Origin: DASSJT01 sp963715025
GTDB lineage: Bacteria; Actinomycetota; Actinomycetes; Actinomycetales; Dermatophilaceae
Direction: 5' to 3'
Length of the DNA: 64,000 nucleotides
Assembly (NCBI GenBank): GCA_963715025.1
Contig: CAVQQQ010000009.1
Location: 1,364,001-1,428,000, forward strand
Shown: piece by piece, positions 43,318 through 53,649 of the stretch
Numbering within the stretch: position 1 is the stretch's first letter
Layout: each line of letters starts with the position of its first letter
Translations under genes and position numbers: made by a program
The notes under the pieces: model-generated
Seen by the model: the letters and a program-made list of their open reading frames with translations, nothing else
Databases searched by the model: none
What the model was told of the DNA's origin: nothing

Positions 43318-45416
43318 ACCGCTCTCCCGAGCCCAGCGCCGCGCTCGAACCCACGTCGCCCGAACAGATCCGCAACGTCGTCATCCTGGGGCCGCCCGGG
43401 TCCGGCAAGACGGCGCTGTTCGAACGGCTCGTCTCCGAGCTGGTTCCCGGCCGCCGCGTGAAGGAGTCCCACGGTGAGTCCTCCACTGCCCTGGCGGTGG
43501 CGTCTGTCTCGTGGGGGGAGGTGGTTGTCAACCTGGTCGACACGCCCGGGCACCCCGACTTCGTCGGCGAGGTGCGCGCGGGACTCAGGGCCGCTGACGC
43601 GGCCCTTTTCGCTGTCTCCGCCGCGGACGGCGTCGACGAGGCCACCAGGCTGTTGTGGCGCGAGTGCGAGGCGGTGGGGATGCCACGTGCCATCGCCATC
43701 ACCAAGCTCGAGCAGGCGCGCGCCGACTTCGACGCGACCGTCGAGGCGTGTCGTAAGGTGCTCGGCGACGCGCAGCCGCTGAGCGTTCCGATCATGAACG
43801 GCAGCTCGGTCGCCGGCAGCCTGGGGCTGATGTCGCAGCGGGCCCGTGATCACTCGGGCGGCGACCCGGTCGAGCGCGACCCCGCCGGCGACGAGGCGTC
43901 GCACCTCGAGCAGGCTCGCGGCGCTCTCATCGAGTCGGTGATCGAGGAATCCGAGGACGACGAGCTCCTCGAGCGCTACCTGGGCGGAGACGACATCGAC
44001 TTCGAGGCCCTGCGCGACGACCTGCGCACTGCGATCGCCACGGCAGGGTTCTTCCCGGTCATCCCCACCCATGCCCCCAACGGCATGGGCGTCACGGAGA
44101 TCTTCGAACTCATCGAGCGGGGGTTTCCCTCGCCCGCAGGAGCGCCGGTGCCCCGGGTGTACACACCCGCCGGCGGTGTCCTCGACGGGGTGGCCTGTGA
44201 CCCGGGCGCCCCGCTCGTCGCCGAGGTCATCCGCACCACCACAGACCCCTATGTCGGGCGCCTGTCACTGGTGCGTGTCTTCTCCGGAACCCTGCGACCA
44301 GACCAGCCGGTCCATGTGAGCGGCCACCTCGGCCAGTTCGTCGAGCACCTCGGCGAGGGCCACGGCGACCACGACAGCGACGACGAGCGGATTGGCCCCC
44401 TGTCGGCACCGATCGCGGACGACGCCCGGCCCAAGACCTCCGCGATCGCCGGCGACCTGGCCCTGGTGGCCAAGCTCTCCTCCGCCGAGACGTCCGACAC
44501 CCTCTCCAGCCGAGAGCGGCCCGCCCTCGTGGAGCCGTGGGTGCTGCCTGATCCGCTGCTGCCCGTGGCCATCCATGCCCTGTCGAAGAGCGACGAGGAC
44601 AAGCTCGCCTCAGCCCTGCAGCGCATGGTCGCCGAGGACGTCACCATGCGGCTGGAGCGCAACGCCGAGACCCACCAGCTCGTGCTCTGGGCGATGGGCC
44701 CGGCCCACGTCGACCAGCTCATCGCCGCGCTCCAGGACCGTTACCACGTCACGGTCGAGGCCGAGCCGGTGCGCACCGCGCTCCGCGAGACCTTCGTGAG
44801 CCGTACGGAGACGCAGGGCCGGCTGGTGAAGCAGTCCGGTGGACATGGGCAGTATGCCGTGTGCCGCCTGCAGATCGAGCCGCTCGGACGGGGTCAGGGG
44901 ATCGAGTTCGTCGACAAGGTGGTGGGCGGCGCGGTGCCTCGCCAGTACATTCCCTCGGTGGAGAAGGGGGTGCGCTCGCAGCTGGGGAAGGGCGTGCTGG
45001 CCGGCTACCCCGTCGTCGATGTGCGGATCACGCTGGTCGACGGGAAGGCGCATTCAGTCGACTCGTCCGACATGGCCTTCCAGACGGCCGCCGAGATGGC
45101 GCTGCGGGAGGCGGCCAATGCCAACGTCGTGAGCCTTCTGGAGCCGATCGACACGGTCGACATCACGGTGGCGGACGAGTCTGTGGGCGCAGTGCTGGCT
45201 GACCTACGAGGACGCCGCGGCCAGGTGCACGGCACCGAGCCGTCGGAGATCGCCGGCATGACCGTCATCCACGCGGAGGTGCCCGAGCGGGAACTCTCCC
45301 GCTACCCCATCGACCTGCGGTCGGTCTCCCACGGCACCGGTAGCTTCACCCGCGTCTTCGCGCGCTACGACTACCTACCGCCAGCCCTGACCCGGGACGT
45401 CATGGCCGAGGCTTGA
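43314..45416 (+). CDS. Elongation factor G-like GTPase (EF-G2/FusA2 type)
   Basis: 700 residues with the full EF-G domain order. G1 is GPPGSGKT, G3 is DTPGHPDFVGEV; the base-recognition motif reads ITKLEQARAD, where canonical EF-G has NKxD. Domain IV has GGHGQYAVCRLQIEPL and domain V ELSRYPIDLRSVSHGTGSFT. The tip of domain IV and the G domain loop differ from translational EF-G, as in mycobacterial FusA2. The role may be stress-linked or non-translocating. Acidic/histidine-rich insert near residue 345 (GHGDHDSDDE). Confidence 0.88.
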   Translation: MNRSPEPSAALEPTSPEQIRNVVILGPPGSGKTALFERLVSELVPGRRVKESHGESSTALAVASVSWGEVVVNLVDTPGHPDFVGEVRAGLRAADAALFAVSAADGVDEATRLLWRECEAVGMPRAIAITKLEQARADFDATVEACRKVLGDAQPLSVPIMNGSSVAGSLGLMSQRARDHSGGDPVERDPAGDEASHLEQARGALIESVIEESEDDELLERYLGGDDIDFEALRDDLRTAIATAGFFPVIPTHAPNGMGVTEIFELIERGFPSPAGAPVPRVYTPAGGVLDGVACDPGAPLVAEVIRTTTDPYVGRLSLVRVFSGTLRPDQPVHVSGHLGQFVEHLGEGHGDHDSDDERIGPLSAPIADDARPKTSAIAGDLALVAKLSSAETSDTLSSRERPALVEPWVLPDPLLPVAIHALSKSDEDKLASALQRMVAEDVTMRLERNAETHQLVLWAMGPAHVDQLIAALQDRYHVTVEAEPVRTALRETFVSRTETQGRLVKQSGGHGQYAVCRLQIEPLGRGQGIEFVDKVVGGAVPRQYIPSVEKGVRSQLGKGVLAGYPVVDVRITLVDGKAHSVDSSDMAFQTAAEMALREAANANVVSLLEPIDTVDITVADESVGAVLADLRGRRGQVHGTEPSEIAGMTVIHAEVPERELSRYPIDLRSVSHGTGSFTRVFARYDYLPPALTRDVMAEA

Positions 45417-45451
45417 GCGTCCAGCCCACGGCGGGCGGTGGTGGCTTGGCG

Positions 45452-45787
45452 TCAGATGCCGCGGCGGCGCAGCCGCTCCATCTCGGCCTCGATCTGGCGG
45501 GGCCCCGGCCCGGGGGACATGACGTCCCAGGCATGGAAGGCAATGCCGATGCCCCACCCCAGGATGGGGAAGATCGGCCAGAAGAACTCCGCCCCCGTCG
45601 CCCACCAGATGCCGACCAGGAGCGCGTTCACCGTGATGTAGGCGATCAGGTGTCCCTGGAAGTCCCTCTTGTCCTTGAGCCGCTTGTGCGCCAAGGCGCG
45701 CAGCTCCTCCTCGTCACGCACCGAGCCCGTGGTGCCCAAATCGCCCGTGGTGCCCAGATCCGGCTGCTGTTTCAGGTCCTCAGCCAT
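45452..45787 (-). CDS. 2TM-domain protein
   Basis: 111 residues. The N-terminus has a duplicated DLGTTG unit; then comes the 2TM domain: ALAHKRLKDKRDFQGHLIAY, ITVNALLVGIWW and a second helix ending in GIAFHAWDVM. This domain is often attached to LytTR or histidine kinase proteins but here stands alone. Its start overlaps the end of the 45780 gene by 8 bp, so the two are co-expressed. Confidence 0.8.
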   Translation of the reverse strand: MAEDLKQQPDLGTTGDLGTTGSVRDEEELRALAHKRLKDKRDFQGHLIAYITVNALLVGIWWATGAEFFWPIFPILGWGIGIAFHAWDVMSPGPGPRQIEAEMERLRRRGI

Positions 45788-46244
45788 GATTTCTCCTTCC
45801 CTCCCTTCCAGCCTGCAGGCTAGGGCCGACAGGGGTAGGGCCCATCGTCCCGAGCCCGCATGCGATGGCGAGGGCCAGGGCGGTCGGCAGGAAGAACAGC
45901 CCGATGCTCAACAGGGCGAGGACGCTGAGCGCCGTCAGCAGACCGATCACTGTCCACGCGGCCACGACCGCGCCGCGCCGCGAGCGCCCCGTCCGCAGCG
46001 CCCACGCCACGGCGACGGTTGCCATCAGGGGTATTGCCACCACTATGAGGGCCCAGCGGCCGTTCACCTCGACGAGCGTGGCCGTGTCGCGAGTCACCCG
46101 GCCGTCGGCCGACCTCGTCTCCGACTCATAGACCGGGGCGATAACCGCGGCGACGACGAGGACCGTGCTCCAGAGCGCCGCGAAGCCGAGCGCGGTCGGC
46201 ACACCCCAGCCCTGTCGACGGGGCGCTTGCCCAGCATCCTCCAT
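45780..46244 (-). CDS. Membrane protein of unknown function
   Basis: 154 residues with about four hydrophobic helices and a short exposed loop between helices 1 and 2 (YESETRSADGRVTRDTATLV). ATG 46244 has GGAGG 8 nt upstream inside a 14 bp tandem duplication that copies the ribosome-binding site and start codon. Overlaps the 2TM gene. Not recognised. Confidence 0.68.
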   Translation of the reverse strand: MEDAGQAPRRQGWGVPTALGFAALWSTVLVVAAVIAPVYESETRSADGRVTRDTATLVEVNGRWALIVVAIPLMATVAVAWALRTGRSRRGAVVAAWTVIGLLTALSVLALLSIGLFFLPTALALAIACGLGTMGPTPVGPSLQAGREGRRNHG

Positions 46245-46262
46245 GCGTCATCCTCCATGCGT
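46235..46262 (-). repeat. 14 bp tandem duplication copying a ribosome-binding site and start codon
   Basis: CATCCTCCATGCGT occurs at 46235-46248 and 46249-46262. On the minus strand each unit contains ATGGAGGATG, so the upstream copy supplies GGAGG for the downstream ATG at 46244. Confidence 0.85.
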
Positions 46263-46614
46263 CGCTCCCGGGTCGCCGTCCTCCGGCCAGCCTCCACGTG
46301 GGTTGGCCGGTGGTTCTCGCGCGAGCTGTCGGACGGGCAGTGCCCTGACTTGTGACGCGACAACCTGCCTGTATCCGTCCAGTCTGGCAAGCCTGCGCCA
46401 ATCGTCAACGGATAGTTGACAGGAGCATCCTTCGGCCGCCCAGGGACCGCAGGCACTCCACCAGGCACGCACGCCACCACGCGACCAGACCGCTTGGGGC
46501 GCGCCGTCGGCGTCCAACGGCTCGGGACCTACGTCTCTGGCGCTGGTGGCCAAATCCTCGAACGGTGAGAGGAGCGCGGCGGCCGTTGAGCTGCCACACG
46601 CCAGGAGGTCGGGA

Positions 46615-47103
46615 GTGAGGCCGATACAAGAAGTGCGACGCCGGCTGTACCGGGGGAGGCGGCCACACCGGCTGGCCCGCATCCTGAACTCGCTCCAGGC
46701 GCAGCTGGCGGCTCGGCGCCTAGGGCCCGACGTCGTGGTGGCGCTGGAGGTCACCGGTCGGCGAACGGGGAGGCCGATCACGTTCCCTCTCGTCGTCGCC
46801 GACTACGAGGGTGAGCGGTACCTGGTGTCGATGTTCGGGGAGACGGCCCAATGGGTGCGCAACGTCCGCGCGGACGGCGGCCACGCGGTTCTGAGGCACG
46901 GCGGCCGCGAGGCCGTGCATCTGGAAGAAGTGCCTGCGACCGAACGTCCCCCCATCCTGCGCGCCTACCTCGAGCGGGCTCCGGGAGCGAGGCCGCACAT
47001 CCCCGTCGCCTACGACGCGCCTGTGGCCGACTTCGCGCGCATCGCCGCCAGCTATCCGGTATTCCGGATCCAGCCGCGCGAGGACACGCTCTCCCCCACG
47101 TGA
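46615..47103 (+). CDS. Deazaflavin-type nitroreductase family protein (second member)
   Basis: 162 residues from GTG 46615, with AGGAGG 7 nt upstream. Family motifs: LEVTGRRTGRPITFPLVVAD, YLVSMFGETAQWVRNVRADG and AVLRHGGREAVHLEEV. Distant paralogue of the protein encoded at 40774. An AT-richer stretch before it may hold its promoter. Confidence 0.82.
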   Translation: MRPIQEVRRRLYRGRRPHRLARILNSLQAQLAARRLGPDVVVALEVTGRRTGRPITFPLVVADYEGERYLVSMFGETAQWVRNVRADGGHAVLRHGGREAVHLEEVPATERPPILRAYLERAPGARPHIPVAYDAPVADFARIAASYPVFRIQPREDTLSPT

Positions 47104-47207
47104 TCGACAGCCGGCAGCGGGGCAAACGCTCCGTGCCGACAGGAGCCGATCCGCGTCCTGCGGCCCAACGCCTGCCGGATGCTGGGAACAATCCTCGCGT
47201 AGGCAAA

Positions 47208-47228
47208 GTTGAGCCACATGGACGCAAG
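47208..47228. promoter_or_regulatory. HspR operator (HAIR) upstream of dnaK
   Basis: GTTGAGC-N7-ACGCAAG, matching the HAIR consensus CTTGAGT-N7-ACTCAAG at 5 and 6 of 7 positions with exact spacing. TTGACA at 47245-47250 is a likely -35 box just downstream. Confidence 0.8.
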
Positions 47229-47386
47229 TTTGCGGAGCGCGGTTTTGACAAGACAGCCCTCGACCAAGCAGATTGTGAACCAGGCCCCGAGGTGGGCTGG
47301 GCAGCCGCGCCGGCTGACCGGCATACCGACGGAGCACGGACCTTCCAGCAACACCCACCAGCAGGAACCAGCAAGGAGACGAACCC

Positions 47387-49260
<1,874 letters not shown>

Positions 49261-49264
<4 letters not shown>

Positions 49265-50055
49265 CCGAGTCCCACGGGTCCTTCGGCCTGCAGGACGGCG
49301 ACGACGTGACCCCGCAGGGCACAGCCGACGTCGGACTCGAGGACGTCACGACGGACGTCAACTCCGATGCGGTCAACTCCGAGGCGGTCAACACTGAGGC
49401 GGTCAACACTGAGGCGGTCAACGACACCCCTCGGGAGGGCGCGGGCTTCGCGCCCTCCCCACAGGGCGTGCCGGATACCGGTATGCCGCGTGGCGCGGCG
49501 GGTGCCGCGGCGCCGGCTGCCGAGGCGACGACTGCCGAGGCGCCGGCTGCCCCGCCACAGGCTGCCGAAGCGCCCGTTGGTGGGCCAGCGGCAGCCGCTG
49601 CGGGCGTGCACCCCGACACAGCCGTGGCGGCCGAGCGCCTGGCCGACCTGCAGAGGCTGCAGGCCGAGTACGTCAACTACAAGAAGCGGGTCGACCGCGA
49701 CCGCGCCATGGTGCAGGAGCTCGCTGTGCACTCGGTCATCGAGGCGCTGCTCCCGGTCCTCGATGACATCCACGCCGCGCGACAGCACGGCGACCTGGAG
49801 TCGGGCCCGTTCGCCGCGATCGCCGAGAAGCTCGAAGCGACGCTCGGCAAGTTCGGTCTCGAGCGGTTCGGCGGCGCGGGCGAGGCGTTCGACCCGAGCC
49901 TGCACGAGGCGCTGATGCATGCCCCGTGGCCCCAGGACGGATCGCTCCCTGAGGGTGCCGACGCCACGACTGTGGTGCAGGTGCTCCAGCCCGGCTACCG
50001 TGCGGGTGAGCGAGTCATCCGGCCGGCGCGAGTCGCCGTCTCGGATCCCGAGTAG
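49261..50055 (+). CDS. grpE: GrpE nucleotide exchange factor with long N-terminal extension
   Basis: 264 residues from GTG overlapping the dnaK stop. The family domain starts near residue 120: ERLADLQRLQAEYVNYKKRV, then VIEALLPVLDDIHAARQHG and the beta domain with VVQVLQPGYRAGERVIRPARV. The first 120 residues are low-complexity: a four-fold EAVNT repeat from 15 bp units at 49366-49425, then Ala/Pro-rich segments. Typical GrpE is near 200 residues. It swaps ADP for ATP on DnaK. Confidence 0.95.
49366..49425 (+). repeat. Four 15 bp tandem repeats in grpE
   Basis: Units at 49366, 49381, 49396 and 49411; the second and third, GAGGCGGTCAACACT, are identical. They encode (E/D)AVN(S/T/D) pentads in the disordered extension. 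Confidence 0.9.
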
Positions 50056-50091
50056 TAGCAGCCGGTTTCACGCTGAGAGGAGGGCGCCGGG

Positions 50092-51129
50092 ATGGCTAGC
50101 CAAGACTGGTTCGAGAAGGACTTCTACGCGATCCTCGGCGTCCCCCACGACGCCGACGCCGCGCAGATCAAGAAGACCTACCGCAAGAAGGCGCGTGAGC
50201 TCCACCCCGACCAGAACCCCGGGGACGCCCAGGCCGAGCAGCGGTTCAAGGGCATCGGCGAGGCGTATGCCGTGCTGTCCGATCCCGAGCAGCGCAAGCA
50301 GTACGACGCGATCCGCTCGATGTCGCACGGCGGCGCGCGGTTCACGGCGGGCGGCCCGGGTGGGTCCGGGGCCGGTTTCGAGGATCTCTTCTCGACCATG
50401 TTCGGCGGTGGGGGCGGCAACGTCCGGTTCACCACAAGTGGCGGTCCTGGCTTCCAGGGCAGCCGGGGCGGCGGTGCCGAGCCCAGCCTGGAGGACCTGC
50501 TCGGCGGGATGTTCAGTCAGGGCGGCGGTACGGCATACCCCGGTTATGGCGGCTATGGGGCCCCCGCCGGACCCCGCCGTGGGCAGGACATCCAGGCTCG
50601 CACGACGCTCTCCTTCCGCGACGCCGTCGAGGGGGCGACTGTCACCCTGACCACGTCCGAGGGCGGCCGCATCACGACCCGCATCCCCCCGGGTGTCAAG
50701 GACGGCCAGAAGATCCGGCTGCGCGGCAAGGGCCACGCCGGCGAGCCCGGCGCACACGACGGCGACCTGATCCTGACGGTCTCCGTGGACAAGCACCCGG
50801 TGTTCGGCCGCGAGGGCAACAACCTCACAGTCGACCTCCCGGTGACGTTCGCAGAGGCGGCCCTCGGAGCAACGGTGCAGGTGCCCACGCTCAGCGGTGA
50901 CCGGGTCCGGGTCAAGATCCCGGCCGGCACGCCCAGCGGCCGCGTGCTGCGGGTCAAGGGCCGGGGCGTCGCCACCAAGAGCGGCGAGGTGGGCGACTTG
51001 CTGGCCAAGGTGACGGTCGTCGTCCCGCAGCGGCTGACCGATGAGGCCAAGGCCGCCGTCGAGACGCTCCGCGCCGCCGACGACGGGTTTGACCCGCGGG
51101 CCGAGCTGTACGCCCGCGCCCAGGGGTGA
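50092..51129 (+). CDS. dnaJ: DnaJ co-chaperone without zinc finger (DnaJ1/CbpA-like)
   Basis: 345 residues, ATG preceded by GGAGG. The J domain carries the HPD triad (ARELHPDQNPGD), then a Gly/Phe-rich region to about residue 155. The CxxCxGxG zinc-finger repeats of type I DnaJ are absent; the C-terminal substrate domains start at RTTLSFRDAVEGATV. In actinobacteria the copy next to dnaK usually keeps the zinc finger, so this operon copy is of the simpler type II form. Stimulates DnaK ATPase. Confidence 0.92.
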   Translation: MASQDWFEKDFYAILGVPHDADAAQIKKTYRKKARELHPDQNPGDAQAEQRFKGIGEAYAVLSDPEQRKQYDAIRSMSHGGARFTAGGPGGSGAGFEDLFSTMFGGGGGNVRFTTSGGPGFQGSRGGGAEPSLEDLLGGMFSQGGGTAYPGYGGYGAPAGPRRGQDIQARTTLSFRDAVEGATVTLTTSEGGRITTRIPPGVKDGQKIRLRGKGHAGEPGAHDGDLILTVSVDKHPVFGREGNNLTVDLPVTFAEAALGATVQVPTLSGDRVRVKIPAGTPSGRVLRVKGRGVATKSGEVGDLLAKVTVVVPQRLTDEAKAAVETLRAADDGFDPRAELYARAQG

Positions 51130-51134
51130 TCTCG

Positions 51135-51584
51135 ATGGCCGGGGCGGTAGGCCTCCCAGGGTTCTCGCCCGACGACGAGACGCCGGTCTTCGTCATCTCG
51201 GTCGCAGCCGAGCTCGCGGGCATGCACGCCCAGACCCTGCGGCAGTACGACCGACTTGGACTGGTGTCCCCGTCGCGCACTCGCGGTGGCGGCCGGCGCT
51301 ATTCCGCCCGAGATGTCGCTCTTCTGCGGGAGGTGCAGCGCCTTTCTCAAGAGGGGATCAGCCTCGCGGGCGTCCAGCGCATCCTCGACCTCGAGAACCA
51401 GATGGCTGCGCTGCGCGCCCGGGTCGCCGACCTCGCGGCGGAGCTCGACGAGGCCCGCTATGCCGCAGGCTCGGGCCGTCGGGTGTTCTCAGTCGGCCCC
51501 GCTGGGGAGGCCGTCGCCCTGCGGGTGGGCCAGCGGCCGCGGAGCGCCCGGTCCCAGGCTCTCGTGGTCTGGCGCCCCCGCTGA
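51135..51584 (+). CDS. hspR: HspR, MerR-type heat-shock repressor
   Basis: 149 residues from ATG 51135 (a GTG at 51126 overlapping the dnaJ stop is possible). Winged-helix MerR domain: FVISVAAELAGMHAQTLRQY, DRLGLVSPSRT, GGRRYSARDVALLREVQ; then a coiled coil (IQRILDLENQ-like, residues 80-110). It represses the dnaK operon and clpB through HAIR sites, with DnaK as co-repressor in the established model. Bpa can deliver HspR to the proteasome in mycobacteria. Confidence 0.94.
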   Translation: MAGAVGLPGFSPDDETPVFVISVAAELAGMHAQTLRQYDRLGLVSPSRTRGGGRRYSARDVALLREVQRLSQEGISLAGVQRILDLENQMAALRARVADLAAELDEARYAAGSGRRVFSVGPAGEAVALRVGQRPRSARSQALVVWRPR

Positions 51585-51624
51585 CCTGCACGACAGGCGA
51601 ACCAGCACACGGCATACTCGCGAT

Positions 51625-51906
51625 GTGACCCAGCACCTCATCGTCGTGCCGGAGCGCGCGACCGCCGAGGAGGTCGCCGACGACTTGCGGCAGGAGGGCT
51701 TCGGCGAGGTCAGGATCGTGCGCGAGGCGCTCGCGGGTGAGGACGACGCCGAAGCGCACGAATGGGCGGTCTACGTCCGCGAGGACCGGGTGGACGACGA
51801 GGGCAGTGCGGTGGCCGAGGGGCTGCGGGAGCGGTTCCGCGCCCTGGCAGAGGCGCAGGGCGGCTGGTATGACTCCCTGGAGGGCGATCAAGCGGGCGGC
51901 GCTTAG
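51625..51906 (+). CDS. RraB-like small protein
   Basis: 93 residues from GTG 51625. It resembles the RraB (regulator of RNase E activity) fold: ERATAEEVADDLRQEGFGEV and the ending RFRALAEAQGGWYDSLEGD, like the family's GGxYDGxE end. It may be the tail of the heat-shock operon, 40 bp after hspR. Function is inferred and weak. Confidence 0.6.
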   Translation: MTQHLIVVPERATAEEVADDLRQEGFGEVRIVREALAGEDDAEAHEWAVYVREDRVDDEGSAVAEGLRERFRALAEAQGGWYDSLEGDQAGGA

Positions 51907-51946
51907 CGTCGGCTCAGGTGGATCTGGCAGACTCCCAGCGAAATCT

Positions 51947-51974
51947 CAGCCGCCCGCCCCAGGATGGGCGGCTG
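51947..51974 (+). terminator. Hairpin after the dnaK operon
   Basis: CAGCCGCCC (51947-51955) pairs perfectly with GGGCGGCTG (51966-51974), 10 nt loop, about 40 bp after the last stop and before the LCP gene. No T-run follows. Confidence 0.6.
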
Positions 51975-52011
51975 ACCTGCCGTTTCGGAGGGCGCGGCCC
52001 TCAGACCTAGC

Positions 52012-53577
52012 ATGAGTGGTTGCGGGACCCCCTGCCCGCAGTCAGGTGGTGTGGTGCAGACAAGACCCTTCGAGCAGTCTCCCCATGGACGGGGACGAGC
52101 TGCCCGACAGGCGCAGCGCCGTGCTGCCATCCGTCGGTACTTCATGCTCACCGGCCTGGGCACCCTCATCCCGGGCGCCGGCTTGATCCCAACCCGCCAC
52201 CGGGGTCTGGGCACCGTGCTGACGCTCACCTTCCTCCTGTCGCTGGTCGTCGCAGGCTGGCAGTTCCTCAGCCGAGGGCTGGTCAACACCGCCCTCTCGA
52301 TCGGCCTGAGCCGCAAGGCGCTGCTGTTCGCCCTGGTCGTCATCCTGGTGGGCGGCCTGGTGTGGCTGGGCAGCATCCTGCTCACCGCGCGCACCACCTG
52401 GCCGCCCGGGCAGAGCAGCGGCGAGAAGCTGCGCACCCGCCTGTTTGCCGCGGTCGCCTGCCTCGTCATCGTGCTGCCCTCGGCGGAGGCGGTTCGCTAC
52501 ATCACCATCCAGCGCTCGCTGATCAGCGCGGTCTTCGACGGCCAGCGCCCGAGCAATGCAAGCGGCCCCGGCGAGGGCGCGGACCCGTGGAAGAAGGTCC
52601 CGAGGGTCAACGTCCTGCTGCTGGGTTCCGACGCCGGCACCGACCGCATCGGCGTTCGCACCGACTCCATGATGGTGGCCAGCATCAACACCAGGACCGG
52701 CGACACGGTGCTCGTCGGTCTCCCACGCAACCTGCAACGGGTCCCCTTCCCTGCGAACGACCCCCTGCACTCGATCTGGCCCCATGGCTACGGCCCGTGC
52801 CCCGACCCCACCAATGGCGCGGAGCAGTGCCTGCTCAACGCCGTGTGGCAGGAGGCCGCGGCCAACCACCCAGACCTGTTCCCAGGGGTCAAGAACCCGG
52901 GTCTGGTCGCCACCCGCGACGTGATCGGAGAGATCCTGGGTCTGAAGATCGACTACACGACGGTGATCGACCTCAAGGGCTTCCAGGAGCTCGTCGACGC
53001 CATGGGCGGGGTGGAGATCAACGCCACCGAGCGGGTCTGCATGGACTGCAAGGGCAACGGCTACGGCGGCATCATCTGGTCTACGGGCAAGCAGAGCTGG
53101 ATCGAGAAGGGCCCGCAGCACATGAACGGCCACAAGGCACTGTGGTACGCCCGGTCACGCGCACAGTCCGACGACTTCGGCCGCATGCGTCGACAGCGGT
53201 GTGTCGTGGGCGCCCTGGTCAGCCAGGTCAACCCCGTGGCGATGCTGCAGCGCTACCCCGCGCTGGCGAGGGTGGCCAAGAAGAACATCGCCATCGACAT
53301 CCCCCAGCAGGACCTGGATGCCTGGGTCGAGCTCGTCCAGCGGATCCAGGAGGGCAAGATCCGCAGCCTGCCGCTGACCGACAAGGTCGTCAAGGTGGCG
53401 GACCCCGACTACGCGAAGATCCGGTCGCTGGTCAAGAACGCGATCTCCGACCACCCGGTGGTGTCGAAGCCCACGCCCAAGCCGACGACGTCGACCAGCA
53501 AGGGCACGACGCACACCCCCAGCCCTTCGTCGAGCCCGTCCACCGAGGGCCTCACCGACCTGGCCCAAAGCTGCTGA
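52012..53577 (+). CDS. LytR-CpsA-Psr (LCP) cell-wall glycopolymer ligase
   Basis: 521 residues. Four N-terminal hydrophobic segments (45-170) rather than the usual single anchor, then an extracytoplasmic LCP domain with the catalytic Arg/Asp set: VLLLGSDAGTDRIGVRTDSM, DTVLVGLPRNLQRVPFP, FQELVDAMGGVEI and ALWYARSRAQSDDFGRMRRQ. It should transfer wall polymers from polyprenyl phosphate to peptidoglycan. A C-terminal Ser/Thr/Pro tail ends in LAQSC. The exact start is uncertain; ATG 52012 lacks a good ribosome-binding site. Confidence 0.88.
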   Translation: MSGCGTPCPQSGGVVQTRPFEQSPHGRGRAARQAQRRAAIRRYFMLTGLGTLIPGAGLIPTRHRGLGTVLTLTFLLSLVVAGWQFLSRGLVNTALSIGLSRKALLFALVVILVGGLVWLGSILLTARTTWPPGQSSGEKLRTRLFAAVACLVIVLPSAEAVRYITIQRSLISAVFDGQRPSNASGPGEGADPWKKVPRVNVLLLGSDAGTDRIGVRTDSMMVASINTRTGDTVLVGLPRNLQRVPFPANDPLHSIWPHGYGPCPDPTNGAEQCLLNAVWQEAAANHPDLFPGVKNPGLVATRDVIGEILGLKIDYTTVIDLKGFQELVDAMGGVEINATERVCMDCKGNGYGGIIWSTGKQSWIEKGPQHMNGHKALWYARSRAQSDDFGRMRRQRCVVGALVSQVNPVAMLQRYPALARVAKKNIAIDIPQQDLDAWVELVQRIQEGKIRSLPLTDKVVKVADPDYAKIRSLVKNAISDHPVVSKPTPKPTTSTSKGTTHTPSPSSSPSTEGLTDLAQSC

Positions 53578-53649
53578 GTCGCGGCCACTGGTCAGGGGCA
53601 GCGATCTCCCGCTGAGAGGCGCGCACGCATCGGGCCGTAGGCTGGGCCG

